Assembly: GCF_011516925.1 (NCBI RefSeq)
Contig: NZ_WOTG01000006.1
Span: 78,971-142,970 of the forward strand
From: Acetobacter fabarum
GTDB lineage: Bacteria > Pseudomonadota > Alphaproteobacteria > Acetobacterales > Acetobacteraceae
Reading direction: 5' to 3'
Length of the DNA: 64,000 bases
Shown here: one piece after another, positions 44,184 through 52,728 of the stretch
Position numbering within the stretch: the first letter of the stretch is position 1
Layout: every line of letters starts with the position of its first letter
The notes under the pieces: generated by a model
The model's database searches: none
Seen by the model: the letters and a program-made list of their open reading frames with translations, nothing else
What the model was told of the DNA's origin: nothing
Translations under genes and position numbers: made by a program

Positions 44184-44279
44184 AGCTTTGACCTATCCAT
44201 CCCTTACACAGGACGTATCGTCATGGCGTTTCTGAACACGTTACGGAAACTGTTTTTAACACCAACGGAGGATTCCAAG

Positions 44280-44876
44280 GTGGCTAAAGTTCTTGTTCTT
44301 TATTACTCCTCTTACGGACACATCGAAGCCATGGCTAATGCCGTGGCCGAAGGGGTCCGGGCCGCGGGCCTTGAGGTCGATATCAAGCGGGTTCCGGAAC
44401 TGGTGCCTGAAGATGTTGCCAAGGCACACCACTTTAAAACGGAGCAGGGCGCACCGGTTGCAACAACGGACGACCTGCCCAATTATGACGCGATCATTAT
44501 TGGTGCCCCCACGCGGTTCGGGCGTCTTCCTGCCCAGATGGCAAATTTTTGGGACCAGACCGGCGGGCTGTGGCTCAAAGGGGCACTGATCGGCAAGGTT
44601 GGCGCTGTCTTTACCTCAACCGCATCCCAGCATGGCGGGCAGGAGACAACTCTGTATTCCCTGATGTCCAACCTGATCCACCACGGCATGCTCATTAGTG
44701 GCCTGCCCTACAGCTTTCAGGGCCAGCTCAAGCTGGATGAAGTGACTGGCGGTTCACCTTACGGTGCCACGACAATTGCCGCGGGTGACGGGTCACGCCA
44801 GCCAAGTGCTAACGAACTGGACGGGGCCAGATTCCTCGGTCAGCACGTTGCGGGAATTGCAAAAAAACTGAGCTAA
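44280..44876 (+). CDS. wrbA: NAD(P)H:quinone oxidoreductase, WrbA type
   Basis: 198 residues. The flavodoxin-like FMN loop '[19 protein letters not shown]' opens the protein, with '[26 protein letters not shown]' and '[15 protein letters not shown]' as the WrbA-specific blocks. It performs two-electron reduction of quinones, avoiding semiquinone radicals. The GTG at 44280 is chosen over the ATG at 44223 because GGAGG (44267-44271) lies 8 nt ahead and the product then starts exactly as other WrbA proteins do. Behind operator 3, with a strong terminator downstream. Confidence 0.93.
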   Translation: MAKVLVLYYSSYGHIEAMANAVAEGVRAAGLEVDIKRVPELVPEDVAKAHHFKTEQGAPVATTDDLPNYDAIIIGAPTRFGRLPAQMANFWDQTGGLWLKGALIGKVGAVFTSTASQHGGQETTLYSLMSNLIHHGMLISGLPYSFQGQLKLDEVTGGSPYGATTIAAGDGSRQPSANELDGARFLGQHVAGIAKKLS

Positions 44877-44908
44877 CAACACATTGGCAGGCCACAGGTC
44901 TGCCACCT

Positions 44909-44948
44909 CTCCCCGTATCGGTTCCATGCTGATACGGGGAGTTTTATT
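44909..44948 (+). terminator. Intrinsic terminator of wrbA
   Basis: CTCCCCGTATC (44909-44919) pairs perfectly with GATACGGGGAG (44931-44941), followed by TTTTATT. Confidence 0.9.
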
Positions 44949-45006
44949 GATATGACGTTATTTATCGGTTTTTGAACTCACATAGATCAATAGGGACACT
45001 GGGCTA

Positions 45007-45924
45007 TTAAACGCACCCGACCCATTCGGCCTGACCAAAGCATTCCACCAGATAGTCAAGTAGCGCTGTCACCCGCACGGGCCTGAGCGAACTGGACGGT
45101 GTGACCAGATACAGCGCAATAGCTGGAGCCTCCCAATCGGGTAATACCCGTTCAAACTGGCCGGACGCCAATCCTTCCCCCACCATAAATTCAGGGAACA
45201 CACCAAACCCCAGACCTGCGGCAAGAGCAGGCAGAAAAGCCACGGCATTATCCGCCCGGAAGCGGGATGTCTGCGTTAGAACAAACTCGTTCCCGCTTTT
45301 AATCTGCCGAAGCCGAACTTTTCCGGGGGCGGAAGTATTGGTGTAAACAAAACTCTTCTGCCCCTCCAGATCACGCGGGTGAGTAGGACGCCCTACCCGG
45401 TCCAGATACTCGGGGCTCGCCGCCAGCAGCAGCCGGACTTCACACAGTTTGCGGGCCCGCAGGGATGAATCTGCAAGGGAGGCAATACGCAATGCAACAT
45501 CATACCCATCGGCCACAAGGTCCACGAGTGCATCACTAAAATCAACCGTAATATCAATATCCGGATACTGTGCAAGAAAAGCAGGCAGAACGGGGGACAG
45601 ATGGCGGATGCCAAATGTCATGGGGGCGGCAATCCTGATAAGACCGGATGGGCGCTGTGTGCCCCCTCTGGCCTCTGTTTCCGCTGCCTCTGCTTCTGCC
45701 AAAATACGGTTGGCATGCCCCAGTAGCGTTCGCCCTGTTTCTGTCAGGGAGATATGGCGGGAATTACGACTGAAAAGTGCTACCCCGAGTGCCTGCTCCA
45801 AGCGCCCTATGGCTTTGGAAACGGTGGGTTTTGAAAGCTGGATGTCTTCTGCCGCTCTGGCAAACGACCCCAGTTCAGCCACTTTTGCAAAAATGGCCCA
45901 TGCTTCAAAGTCAGGAAGGCGCAT
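45007..45924 (-). CDS. LysR-family regulator, candidate controller of the GGAAAC-N5-GTTTCC regulon
   Basis: 305 residues. HTH 'SFARAAEDIQLSKPTVSKAIGRLEQALGVALFSR' at ~20-53, then the type-2 periplasmic-binding-like effector domain ('GLIRIAAPMTFGIRHLSPVLPAFLAQYPDIDITVDFSD', 'GYDVALRIASLADSSLRARKL'). It belongs to the CrgA/DhcR-like group that often sits divergently from a pirin or quinone-reductase gene. The intergenic region to pirin carries a variant of the palindrome found upstream of the YceI, DoxX and WrbA genes, so these genes probably form its regulon (inference). Confidence 0.85.
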   Translation of the reverse strand: MRLPDFEAWAIFAKVAELGSFARAAEDIQLSKPTVSKAIGRLEQALGVALFSRNSRHISLTETGRTLLGHANRILAEAEAAETEARGGTQRPSGLIRIAAPMTFGIRHLSPVLPAFLAQYPDIDITVDFSDALVDLVADGYDVALRIASLADSSLRARKLCEVRLLLAASPEYLDRVGRPTHPRDLEGQKSFVYTNTSAPGKVRLRQIKSGNEFVLTQTSRFRADNAVAFLPALAAGLGFGVFPEFMVGEGLASGQFERVLPDWEAPAIALYLVTPSSSLRPVRVTALLDYLVECFGQAEWVGCV

Positions 45925-46007
45925 GATATTGCCCTGAGAAACAGTTGATGGTTACAGTTTCCATATCTTGTTTTCAGTCGCCTGTCGCCATGCTGTATGC
46001 CAAAATC

Positions 46008-46024
46008 AGAAACAATATCTTTCC
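46008..46024. promoter_or_regulatory. Operator 4, AGAAAC-N5-CTTTCC variant
   Basis: AGAAACAATATCTTTCC matches the GGAAAC-N5-GTTTCC dyad at 10 of 12 arm positions. It lies in the LysR-pirin intergenic region, 84 bp before pirin. A further half-site GTTTCC (45957-45962) lies 33 bp ahead of the LysR start. Confidence 0.5.
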
Positions 46025-46107
46025 ATGATTGCCATATCTAATATCCGGCACTGCGAATAGCCTGATCCCAGAAAAACATCACACGACTGATCAGGAGAAA
46101 ACAGACC

Positions 46108-46809
46108 ATGATTGAAGTCCGTCCCTACGACAAACTCGGCCACGCCAACCATGGCTGGCTGGATGCAAAACACCACTTTTCCTTCGCCAATTATTACGAT
46201 CCCGCACGCATGAACTGGGGCGCTCTACGCGTCTGGAATGATGATACCATTGCCCCGGGCACAGGCTTTGGCACTCACCCGCATGAGAACATGGAAATCA
46301 TCACCTATGTGCGGGAAGGTGCGATTACACATCAGGATAGTCTGGGCAACAAAGGGCGCACTGTTGCAGGGGATGTGCAGGTTATGTCCGCAGGCACCGG
46401 GATCCGGCACAGCGAACATAATCTGGAGGATGAAACCACCCGTATCTTCCAGATCTGGATCATGCCGAACCGGGCCGGGCATGCCCCATCATGGGGCACC
46501 CGCGCTTTTCCAAAAGACGACCGTGCAGGCAGGTTCGTTACTTTGGCATCGGGCTACCAGAATGATGGTGACGCCCTTCCCATTCACACCGATGCACGCG
46601 TGCTGGGTGCGACGTTGAGGAAGGACGAGGCCACCGAATACCATCTGGGTATCGAAAGGCTGGCTTATCTTGTCGTTGCCAAAGGCGCTGTCGAGATAGA
46701 GGGCAAAACCGTGAGCGAGCGCGATGGCGCTGCAATTGCGGATACGGATATCCTCAAGGTGCGGGCACTTACAGACGCAGAAGTGGTTCTGGTTGATACA
46801 GCTCCATAA
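46108..46809 (+). CDS. Pirin-family protein (YhhW-like)
   Basis: 233 residues with the pirin bicupin fold. 'FSFANYYDPARMNWGALRVWNDDTIAPGTGFGTHPHENMEIITYV' contains the metal ligands (HPHEN: His, His, Glu), and 'GDVQVMSAGTGIRHSEHN' supplies the last His. Bacterial pirins of this type can have quercetin 2,3-dioxygenase activity or act as redox sensors. Shine-Dalgarno AGGAGAA. Divergent from the LysR regulator, an arrangement seen widely. Confidence 0.92.
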   Translation: MIEVRPYDKLGHANHGWLDAKHHFSFANYYDPARMNWGALRVWNDDTIAPGTGFGTHPHENMEIITYVREGAITHQDSLGNKGRTVAGDVQVMSAGTGIRHSEHNLEDETTRIFQIWIMPNRAGHAPSWGTRAFPKDDRAGRFVTLASGYQNDGDALPIHTDARVLGATLRKDEATEYHLGIERLAYLVVAKGAVEIEGKTVSERDGAAIADTDILKVRALTDAEVVLVDTAP

Positions 46810-46839
46810 GGGTGGGCAGAGCAGTGCTCTGCTCCCCTT
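46808..46839 (+). terminator. Hairpin after pirin gene
   Basis: AAGGG...GCAGAGC-agt-GCTCTGC...CCCTT (46808-46839) starts within the stop codon of the pirin gene. It is strong but without a U-tract. Confidence 0.5.
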
Positions 46840-46929
46840 AACCGTAACGCATGATCAGAGAATATGATCTGAGAGCCGCGTTTTAGGGGGGCGTATGGTC
46901 TGGCCCCAACCGCCCCCTAGGCTCAGGAC

Positions 46930-47361
46930 TCATAGCCAGAACAAGACGGTTGCAGCGAGGCAGATTGCCGAGAAGAAGACGGTCGGGGGGCATCTGTCAT
47001 AGCGTGTTGCGACCCGTCTCCAGTCTTTGAGCCTGCCGAACATGATCTCGATACGGTTGCGTCTTTTGTATTTCCGTTTGTCGTATTTGACCGGTTTTCC
47101 ACGAGATTTTCGACCAGGAATACAGAGTTTGATCCCTTTCTCCTCCAGGGCATCCCTGAACCAGTCAGCGTCATAGCCCCGATCTGCCAGCATCCATTCG
47201 GCTGGCGGGAGACCGTCCAGAAGGGCAGCCGCCTCAGTGTAATCACTGACCTGACCTGCTGTCATGAAGAAGTCGAGCGGACGTCCGTTCCGGTCGGTGC
47301 CGGCATGCAGCTTCGTATTCATCCCGCCTTTGGTCCGCCCGATCAGACGGCCTGCGCCCCC
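46930..47361 (-). CDS. IS5-family transposase, OrfB (catalytic part, read by -1 frameshift)
   Basis: 144 residues from the frameshift point. 'RTKGGMNTKLHAGTDRNGRPLDFFMTAGQVSDYTEA' leads to 'LADRGYDADWFRDAL' (second catalytic Asp) and 'YKRRNRIEIMFGRLKDWRRVATRYD' (catalytic Glu), so the DDE triad is complete in the fusion. It has no start signal of its own; the internal ATG at 47322 is unlikely to be used. The stop codon lies inside the left inverted repeat. Confidence 0.85.
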   Translation of the reverse strand, partial: GGAGRLIGRTKGGMNTKLHAGTDRNGRPLDFFMTAGQVSDYTEAAALLDGLPPAEWMLADRGYDADWFRDALEEKGIKLCIPGRKSRGKPVKYDKRKYKRRNRIEIMFGRLKDWRRVATRYDRCPPTVFFSAICLAATVLFWL

Positions 47362-47690
47362 TTTTTTAACCGCAGGCTTGACGCCGTGCGATGGGCCTTG
47401 AGATAGGTCGCATCAATCATGATCGTCTGAGGCTCTGCCTTGCCGGTAGCCAGTCCCTCCATCATGCGGATGAATATCCCCATAGCACTCCAGCGCTTCC
47501 AGCGGTTGTAGAGCGTCTTGTGTGGACCGTATTCCCGGGGAGCATCACGCCAGCGCAGGCCATTTCGGTTCACGAAAATGATCCCGCTCAACACATGACA
47601 GTCGTCAACGCGAGGTTTACCATGGCTCTTCGGGAAAAAGGGCCGCAGACGATCCATCTGCTCGTCCGTCAGCCAATACAGGTCACTCAT
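47343..47690 (-). CDS. IS5-family transposase, OrfA (N-terminal part)
   Basis: 115 residues: 'LTDEQMDRLRPFFPKSHGKPRVDDCHVLSGIIFVNRNGLRWRDAP' is the DUF4096 N-terminal domain of IS427-type transposases, and 'TIMIDATYLKAHRTASSL' supplies the first catalytic Asp. ATG 47690 with GAGGAG upstream. Near its end the frame crosses TTAAAAAAG (A-run 47362-47367), the canonical IS427-group slippage site. A -1 shift there continues into OrfB; otherwise it stops at 47343. Confidence 0.88.
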   Translation of the reverse strand: MSDLYWLTDEQMDRLRPFFPKSHGKPRVDDCHVLSGIIFVNRNGLRWRDAPREYGPHKTLYNRWKRWSAMGIFIRMMEGLATGKAEPQTIMIDATYLKAHRTASSLRLKKGAQAV

Positions 47691-47969
47691 CTTCAGTCTC
47701 CTCAAGGAGCCTGGATCACATCCTGCCGCTCATATCAATGGGTCCTGAGCCTAGCGAAATGCAGCATTAGCAGGCCTGACTGAACCAAACTGCTACGTAC
47801 TACGCCGTATGGCCGCAATAAGGTTCCCTGCCCAATGCGGAAAGCCGTGTGTTGCGATTCCGCAACGGTGTGCAAAATAGGCAAGGCTGATATGTTTTTT
47901 TATGTCATTTCTATATCGAAATGTAATACGGAGGACGAGTAATAATTCTTTACAAGTGGGACATGAAAT

Positions 47970-50609
47970 ATGCGATTAGCACGCCGCTTTTCTCTGCTTG
48001 CCTCCACACTCTGCACCGTTTTGCCTTCGCTTTCTGTGGCAGAAACGACCGGAACGGCTACGACGCATCGGAAAGCTTCACACGAACATTCCGCTAAAAT
48101 AACGAACGAATCGACCGCTCGCGTTACTACGCCGACTTCAACATCTTCTGCCCGTAAAAAGGATAACACCAAGGCATTGTACGCCGCGGACGTTGAAACC
48201 GTTAATGTTTCAACCGGCACGCATTCCACCAACCGCAAGGCAAGGCAAAGCTCATCCCCTGTAACCGTATTAACGGCAGCAACATTGCGCCGTTCCGGTC
48301 AGGTTAATCTGGCTGATTCATTGGTGCGCACATACGCATCAATCAACGTGCAGGCCATGGCGGCAGATAGTGCTGCGCTAACATCCTCCATCCAGATGCG
48401 TGGTCTTAACCCGAACGAAGTGCTGGTTCTTGTCGATGGCAAGCGCCGCCATTCCACGGCGAACATTGTTGCGGACGCAGGCCCCCAGTTTGGTTCGACC
48501 GGTGTTGACTTAAATATGATCCCGGCAAATGCCATTGATCATATTGAAGTACTGGAAGATGGCGCTGCCGCTATGTACGGTTCAGATGCCATAGCGGGCG
48601 TTGTAAACATTATCACCAAAAAAGATGACCACGGCCTGCATATGTCAGCCCAGACCGGGGCCAATGCCTATAATGGTGATGGTTGGCAGTATCAGCTGAA
48701 CGCAGATGGCGGTTTAAAGCTGGGTGAGGATGGTTATATCCACCTTTCAGGCCAGATCACACATACAGATCATTACGTTGTCAAAACCAAAGACCACCGA
48801 CTCTTAGGGTATTGGCCTGATGGTGCGACCACCACCGGTTATTATAATGGTGTGGTGGCCAACGCCATGAAGTTGCCGCTTGATTCCAACAAAATCATGA
48901 GCACCCCGGAAGAAACGCGGGAAAACCTTGCTATTGATTTTGGCAAAAAAATTAACGACGACATTCAGTTCTATGGCCTGATCACTTACGCGCATCGTTA
49001 TGGCGAGGCATACGAAAACTACCGTATTCCCACCATTGCCCCAACTTATTACCCTTCCGGTTTTTCACCGCTCGAAACCATCCGCGAGAACGACTACGCC
49101 GCGACAATCGGCCTTAAGGGCGATGATTTCTTTGGCTTTGACTGGGATCTGAGCACCACTTACGGTGCTGACGAAACCAAAATCGGCAATAAAAACACCG
49201 CTAATACCGGCATGCTGTCGTCCGACTGTTCGCTGGATAGCACATCGGCCAATTATTCATCCCTCGGCTGCGGCTGGACACCGACCAACGTGCGCGCAGA
49301 AACATACAGGCTTGCACAATGGACCAATAACCTCGATTTCCGGCGGCACTTCAACATCGCTCAAAAAGTGCCAATGCTGCTGGCTTTTGGTGCTGAACAC
49401 CGGTTGGAAACATACGACCTGACAGCGGGTGACGCGGCTTCCTACCTTCTGGGCGGCACGCAGGGCTATGCAGGCATTGGCCCGCAGAGCGCTGGAAGCT
49501 GGAGCCGTGACATCTGGGCCGGCTACGTGGATGGAGACTTCCATCCGCTTAAAAACTGGGACCTGGATTTTGCCGGGCGCTTTGAGCACTATACGGACGT
49601 CGGCAATGCTGAAAACGGCAAGGTTTCCACCCGTTATGATGTGACGCGGCGCATTGCCTTCCGTGGAACCATCAGCACGGGTTTCCGTGCCCCTACCCTG
49701 CCGGAACAGCACTATTCCGCCATGAACGTGGACCCCAACGGTGCTTCCGGCCTGTTGCCTGTTGATTCGGCGGCAGCCCGCACACTGGGCGCCAGCAAGC
49801 TTAAACCGGAGCGTTCCGTCAGCGCCAGCGGTGGTGTTGTGATTGAACCGATCCGCGGCCTCCATGTTGAAGCAGACGTTTACCAGATCAACCTGCGTGA
49901 CCGTATTGTAGGTGGGGGCACGGTCAATGGTAACAGCGCTATTTCGGCCATTGAGCAGCTTGGTTATCTGCTCCCTTCCAATGGTCTGATTGCCGACAAC
50001 GTATCTGCATACTTCATGACCAACGGCGCCAGCACCCGTACACAGGGGCTGGATATTAAAGCCGATTATACCTTCCGCTTCCGCACGACCGGCACTCTGG
50101 CGCTGACACTGGCGCTTGATCTCAACCGCACCCGTCTGCACCACAATGCACTGGATACAAATGGTAATCCTTTGCTCAATGCACAGAACATTTCCTACAT
50201 CACAACGGCTTACCCACGTAGCAAGATTATCCTGAACGCATTCTACCGTTACAAAAACTGGGACTTTAACGTGCGTGAAACCCGGTATGGCGAAACAACG
50301 TCCATGCTGACCTACTATGACTGGCAGAACCAGAACACACCCTGTGCAAGTGGAGGAAAGCTGGCTTACTCGAATACCTGCTTCAACCAGTTCAAGAACA
50401 CACCGCGCTGGATGACAGATATTGAAATTGGCTACCGCTTTAACAAGAACTGGCACATGGCGGTTGGTGTTAACAATATTTCCGATGTCAAACCCCGCAT
50501 GGTTGCGCAGATCAACAACTCCCGTGGCGCGCAGCCTTACGACCAGTTTTCCCTTCAGGTGCCAATCACCGGTGCCTACTACTACGGCCGCCTGAACGCG
50601 GATTTCTAA
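47970..50609 (+). CDS. TonB-dependent receptor, large plug-and-barrel type
   Basis: 879 residues. A signal peptide ('RRFSLLASTLCTVLPSLSVAE') is followed by a Ser/Thr-rich linker. The plug is at ~70-220, with 'SSPVTVLTAATLRRSGQVNLADSLVRTYASI' and 'IQMRGLNPNEVLVLVDGKRRHSTA' typical of the sphingomonad/acetic-acid-bacteria receptor group for organic substrates, then 'MYGSDAIAGVVNIITKK'. The barrel ends in 'YYGRLNADF' with terminal Phe. It lies about 100 bp ahead of the periplasmic amine-oxidase genes on the same strand, so it probably imports their substrate. The IS element is inserted 218 bp upstream, possibly into or near its promoter. Confidence 0.9.
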   Translation: MRLARRFSLLASTLCTVLPSLSVAETTGTATTHRKASHEHSAKITNESTARVTTPTSTSSARKKDNTKALYAADVETVNVSTGTHSTNRKARQSSSPVTVLTAATLRRSGQVNLADSLVRTYASINVQAMAADSAALTSSIQMRGLNPNEVLVLVDGKRRHSTANIVADAGPQFGSTGVDLNMIPANAIDHIEVLEDGAAAMYGSDAIAGVVNIITKKDDHGLHMSAQTGANAYNGDGWQYQLNADGGLKLGEDGYIHLSGQITHTDHYVVKTKDHRLLGYWPDGATTTGYYNGVVANAMKLPLDSNKIMSTPEETRENLAIDFGKKINDDIQFYGLITYAHRYGEAYENYRIPTIAPTYYPSGFSPLETIRENDYAATIGLKGDDFFGFDWDLSTTYGADETKIGNKNTANTGMLSSDCSLDSTSANYSSLGCGWTPTNVRAETYRLAQWTNNLDFRRHFNIAQKVPMLLAFGAEHRLETYDLTAGDAASYLLGGTQGYAGIGPQSAGSWSRDIWAGYVDGDFHPLKNWDLDFAGRFEHYTDVGNAENGKVSTRYDVTRRIAFRGTISTGFRAPTLPEQHYSAMNVDPNGASGLLPVDSAAARTLGASKLKPERSVSASGGVVIEPIRGLHVEADVYQINLRDRIVGGGTVNGNSAISAIEQLGYLLPSNGLIADNVSAYFMTNGASTRTQGLDIKADYTFRFRTTGTLALTLALDLNRTRLHHNALDTNGNPLLNAQNISYITTAYPRSKIILNAFYRYKNWDFNVRETRYGETTSMLTYYDWQNQNTPCASGGKLAYSNTCFNQFKNTPRWMTDIEIGYRFNKNWHMAVGVNNISDVKPRMVAQINNSRGAQPYDQFSLQVPITGAYYYGRLNADF

Positions 50610-50616
50610 AACATAT

Positions 50617-50652
50617 TATGGATGACGTCTGTTTTTTCAAACGTCATCCATA
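50617..50652 (+). terminator. Hairpin between TonB receptor and amine oxidase genes
   Basis: TATGGATGACGT (50617-50628) pairs perfectly with ACGTCATCCATA (50641-50652) around a T-rich loop, then TTTG. It lies 8 bp past the receptor stop and 55 bp before the oxidase start. It may act as a partial terminator, lowering expression of the periplasmic genes relative to the receptor, or as an mRNA processing site. Confidence 0.6.
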
Positions 50653-50706
50653 TTTGTCGGTTTGGCTTTTGTTGAACCGTGAGTAAAAGAAAAGCAGGGA
50701 TACTCA

Positions 50707-52308
50707 ATGGCAAGTCCATCAAACACCCATTCACAAACACGGCGGCAACTTTTGAGCCGCATAGGTACGTTGGCGGGAAGTGTGGCACTGTATCAGGCCA
50801 TGACCAGCATGGGCCATGCAATGGGCACAGATTTTGCAGGCCCTCCCAAATTATCTGGTGCTAAAAAAGGAACGTCAGTTCTGGTGCTGGGTGCTGGCCT
50901 TGCAGGTATGCTGAGTGCGTATGAACTGCGCAAAGCGGGCTATAATGTCAAAATCATTGAATTCCAGACACGCAGCGGTGGCCGCAACATCAGCCTGCGC
51001 GGAGGAGATACAGTAACAGAACTGGGTGGTGCCACACAAAAGGTTGGCTTTGCACCGGGGAATTACATTAACCCCGGCCCGTGGCGTATTCCTTACCACC
51101 ATCAGGGGCTTTTGTACTACTGCCGTGAGTTTGGTGTGCAACTGGAACCCTTTATTGAGCTAAACCATAATAGCTGGCTCCATTCGACGGGTTCTTTCGG
51201 TGGCAAAGCCGTGCGCTACCGGGAGCTGGCTGCGGATTTTACCGGCTTTACGGCAGAGCTTCTGGCCAAAGCCGTGGACCAGCATAAACTCGATGATCTG
51301 GTTACCCCAGATGAGGTGGCGCATCTGCAAGATGCCATGCAGGGCTGGGGCGCCCTCACCCCGGAACTGGCTTACACAAAGGGCAACATCAGCTCGTTAC
51401 GCCGCGGATTTGAAAAGCCACAAGGGGGCGGACTGAACGGAGCCCCGATCCCTTCTGACCTGATGAACCGAGGAGAAATCTGGAAATCCGGTCTATGGAA
51501 CTGGATGGCATTCCACGAGCGGCTGGATATGCAGACAACGATGTTCCAACCCGTAGGGGGGATGGACAACATTGGTAAGGCTTTTACCAGACAGGTAAAA
51601 GACCTGTTGCAACTCAACTGCAAGGTCACGGCCATTCATCAGGATGATCATGGCGTCAGTGTTACCTATAACGACATGCAGCATGGTGGTGTGGTTCGTC
51701 AGGCAAAGGCCGATTATTGCGTTTGCACAATTCCCCTGTCCATTCTGTCACAGCTGGATGTGCAGGTAAGCGACGGTATGAAAGCCGCCATTGGTGCAGT
51801 GCCCTATGCCTCTTCCGTTAAGCTTGGCCTGGAATTCAAACGCCGTTTTTGGGAGGAAGATGACCAGATTTACGGTGGCATCAGCTTTACGGATCAACCT
51901 ATCAGTCAGATTTCCTACCCGAGCCACGGCATTTTTTCCAAGGGACCGGCAGTGCTGCTTGGCGGCTATATGTTTGGCCCTGCGGCATATGACTTTGCAG
52001 GGATGTCGCCTCAGGAGCGACTGGAACAGGGTATAAAGCAGGGGCTGGCTTTTCATCCTCAATACAGGAAGGAATTCCTCAATGGCGTGAGTTTCGCATG
52101 GAGCCGGGTGCCATGGACTTTAGGGTGCTGCTCGATGTGGAGCGAAGAAGCACGCAAAACACACTATAAAACGCTGTGTTCCATTGACCAGAGGGTTGTT
52201 CTGGCTGGCGAGCATGCATCGTATGTCGGGTGCTGGCAGGAAGGCGCCATCCTATCCGCGCTGGATGCGGTCACACGTTTGCATAAACGAGCCTTGGGAG
52301 CAGCCTGA
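50707..52308 (+). CDS. Tat-exported FAD amine oxidase (flavin monoamine oxidase family)
   Basis: 533 residues. A twin-arginine leader ('TRRQLLSRIGTLAGSVALYQAM') is followed by the FAD motif 'VLVLGAGLAGMLSAYELRKAGYNVKIIE' and 'RSGGRNISLRGGDTVTELGG', the amine-oxidase (PF01593) N-terminal blocks; 'VVLAGEHASYVGCWQEGAILSALDAVTRL' is the C-terminal FAD-contact motif. It should oxidise an amine or L-amino acid to an imine in the periplasm. The gene's stop overlaps the next start, which encodes a c-type cytochrome. That points to a dehydrogenase passing electrons to cytochrome c instead of making hydrogen peroxide. Confidence 0.88.
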   Translation: MASPSNTHSQTRRQLLSRIGTLAGSVALYQAMTSMGHAMGTDFAGPPKLSGAKKGTSVLVLGAGLAGMLSAYELRKAGYNVKIIEFQTRSGGRNISLRGGDTVTELGGATQKVGFAPGNYINPGPWRIPYHHQGLLYYCREFGVQLEPFIELNHNSWLHSTGSFGGKAVRYRELAADFTGFTAELLAKAVDQHKLDDLVTPDEVAHLQDAMQGWGALTPELAYTKGNISSLRRGFEKPQGGGLNGAPIPSDLMNRGEIWKSGLWNWMAFHERLDMQTTMFQPVGGMDNIGKAFTRQVKDLLQLNCKVTAIHQDDHGVSVTYNDMQHGGVVRQAKADYCVCTIPLSILSQLDVQVSDGMKAAIGAVPYASSVKLGLEFKRRFWEEDDQIYGGISFTDQPISQISYPSHGIFSKGPAVLLGGYMFGPAAYDFAGMSPQERLEQGIKQGLAFHPQYRKEFLNGVSFAWSRVPWTLGCCSMWSEEARKTHYKTLCSIDQRVVLAGEHASYVGCWQEGAILSALDAVTRLHKRALGAA

Positions 52309-52724
52309 TGCGAAAATTTCTTCTTTTGTCAGCGCTCGTGGCTGCTACGGCACCAGCCGGTTTTGCACGGGCAGATAGCGCGAGTGCAATTTCTGGTAAA
52401 ATGGAAGCCTTGCCATCGGGCGAGGCAGTCTACCGCCACATCTGCCAGAGCTGCCACATGGCAGAGGGTCAAGGCGCTGTTGGTGCCGGGGCGCAAATCC
52501 CTGCTTTAGCCCATAATCCGCGCTTGCAGGTTGCCAGCTACCCTGCAACCGTTATCCTTAACGGTTATGGAGCCATGCCGTGGTTTTCCGGTTTGTTGAA
52601 TGACAAACAGATTGCGGATGTGGTGGACTATATTCGTACACATTTTGGCAACCATTACACAGATAAACTTAACCCGTCAGAGGTCGCTCTTATGCGCCCG
52701 CACCTGACAGCCGAGGAGCAATAA
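52308..52724 (+). CDS. Periplasmic mono-heme cytochrome c
   Basis: 138 residues: signal peptide 'FLLLSALVAATAPAGFARA', then one heme c site 'HICQSCHMAEGQGAVGAGAQIPALA' (C-x2-C-H) and the distal Met in 'YGAMPWFSGLLND'. It is a class I cytochrome c, similar in style to the small subunits of acetic acid bacteria dehydrogenases. Its start ATG shares a base with the oxidase stop (TGATG), so translation is coupled one-to-one. Predicted electron acceptor of the amine oxidase, delivering to the terminal oxidase. Confidence 0.92.
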   Translation: MRKFLLLSALVAATAPAGFARADSASAISGKMEALPSGEAVYRHICQSCHMAEGQGAVGAGAQIPALAHNPRLQVASYPATVILNGYGAMPWFSGLLNDKQIADVVDYIRTHFGNHYTDKLNPSEVALMRPHLTAEEQ

Positions 52725-52728
52725 GACT

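Larger units (their letters stand above)
46920..47751 (-). mobile_element. IS5-family (IS427-group) insertion sequence, apparently intact
   Basis: 832 bp bounded by near-perfect inverted repeats: GGCTCAGGACTCAT at 46920 and, on the other strand from 47751, GGCTCAGGACCCAT. Both ends are flanked by TA (46918-46919 and 47752-47753), the usual 2-bp target duplication. It carries a transposase split into two frames joined by a -1 slippery run. Inserted between the pirin gene and a TonB receptor gene. Confidence 0.88.

Noticed and set aside
49257..50456. 399-codon open frame on the minus strand
   Set aside because: Antisense to the second TonB receptor, whose plug and barrel motifs are clear. No protein signature in the antisense frame.
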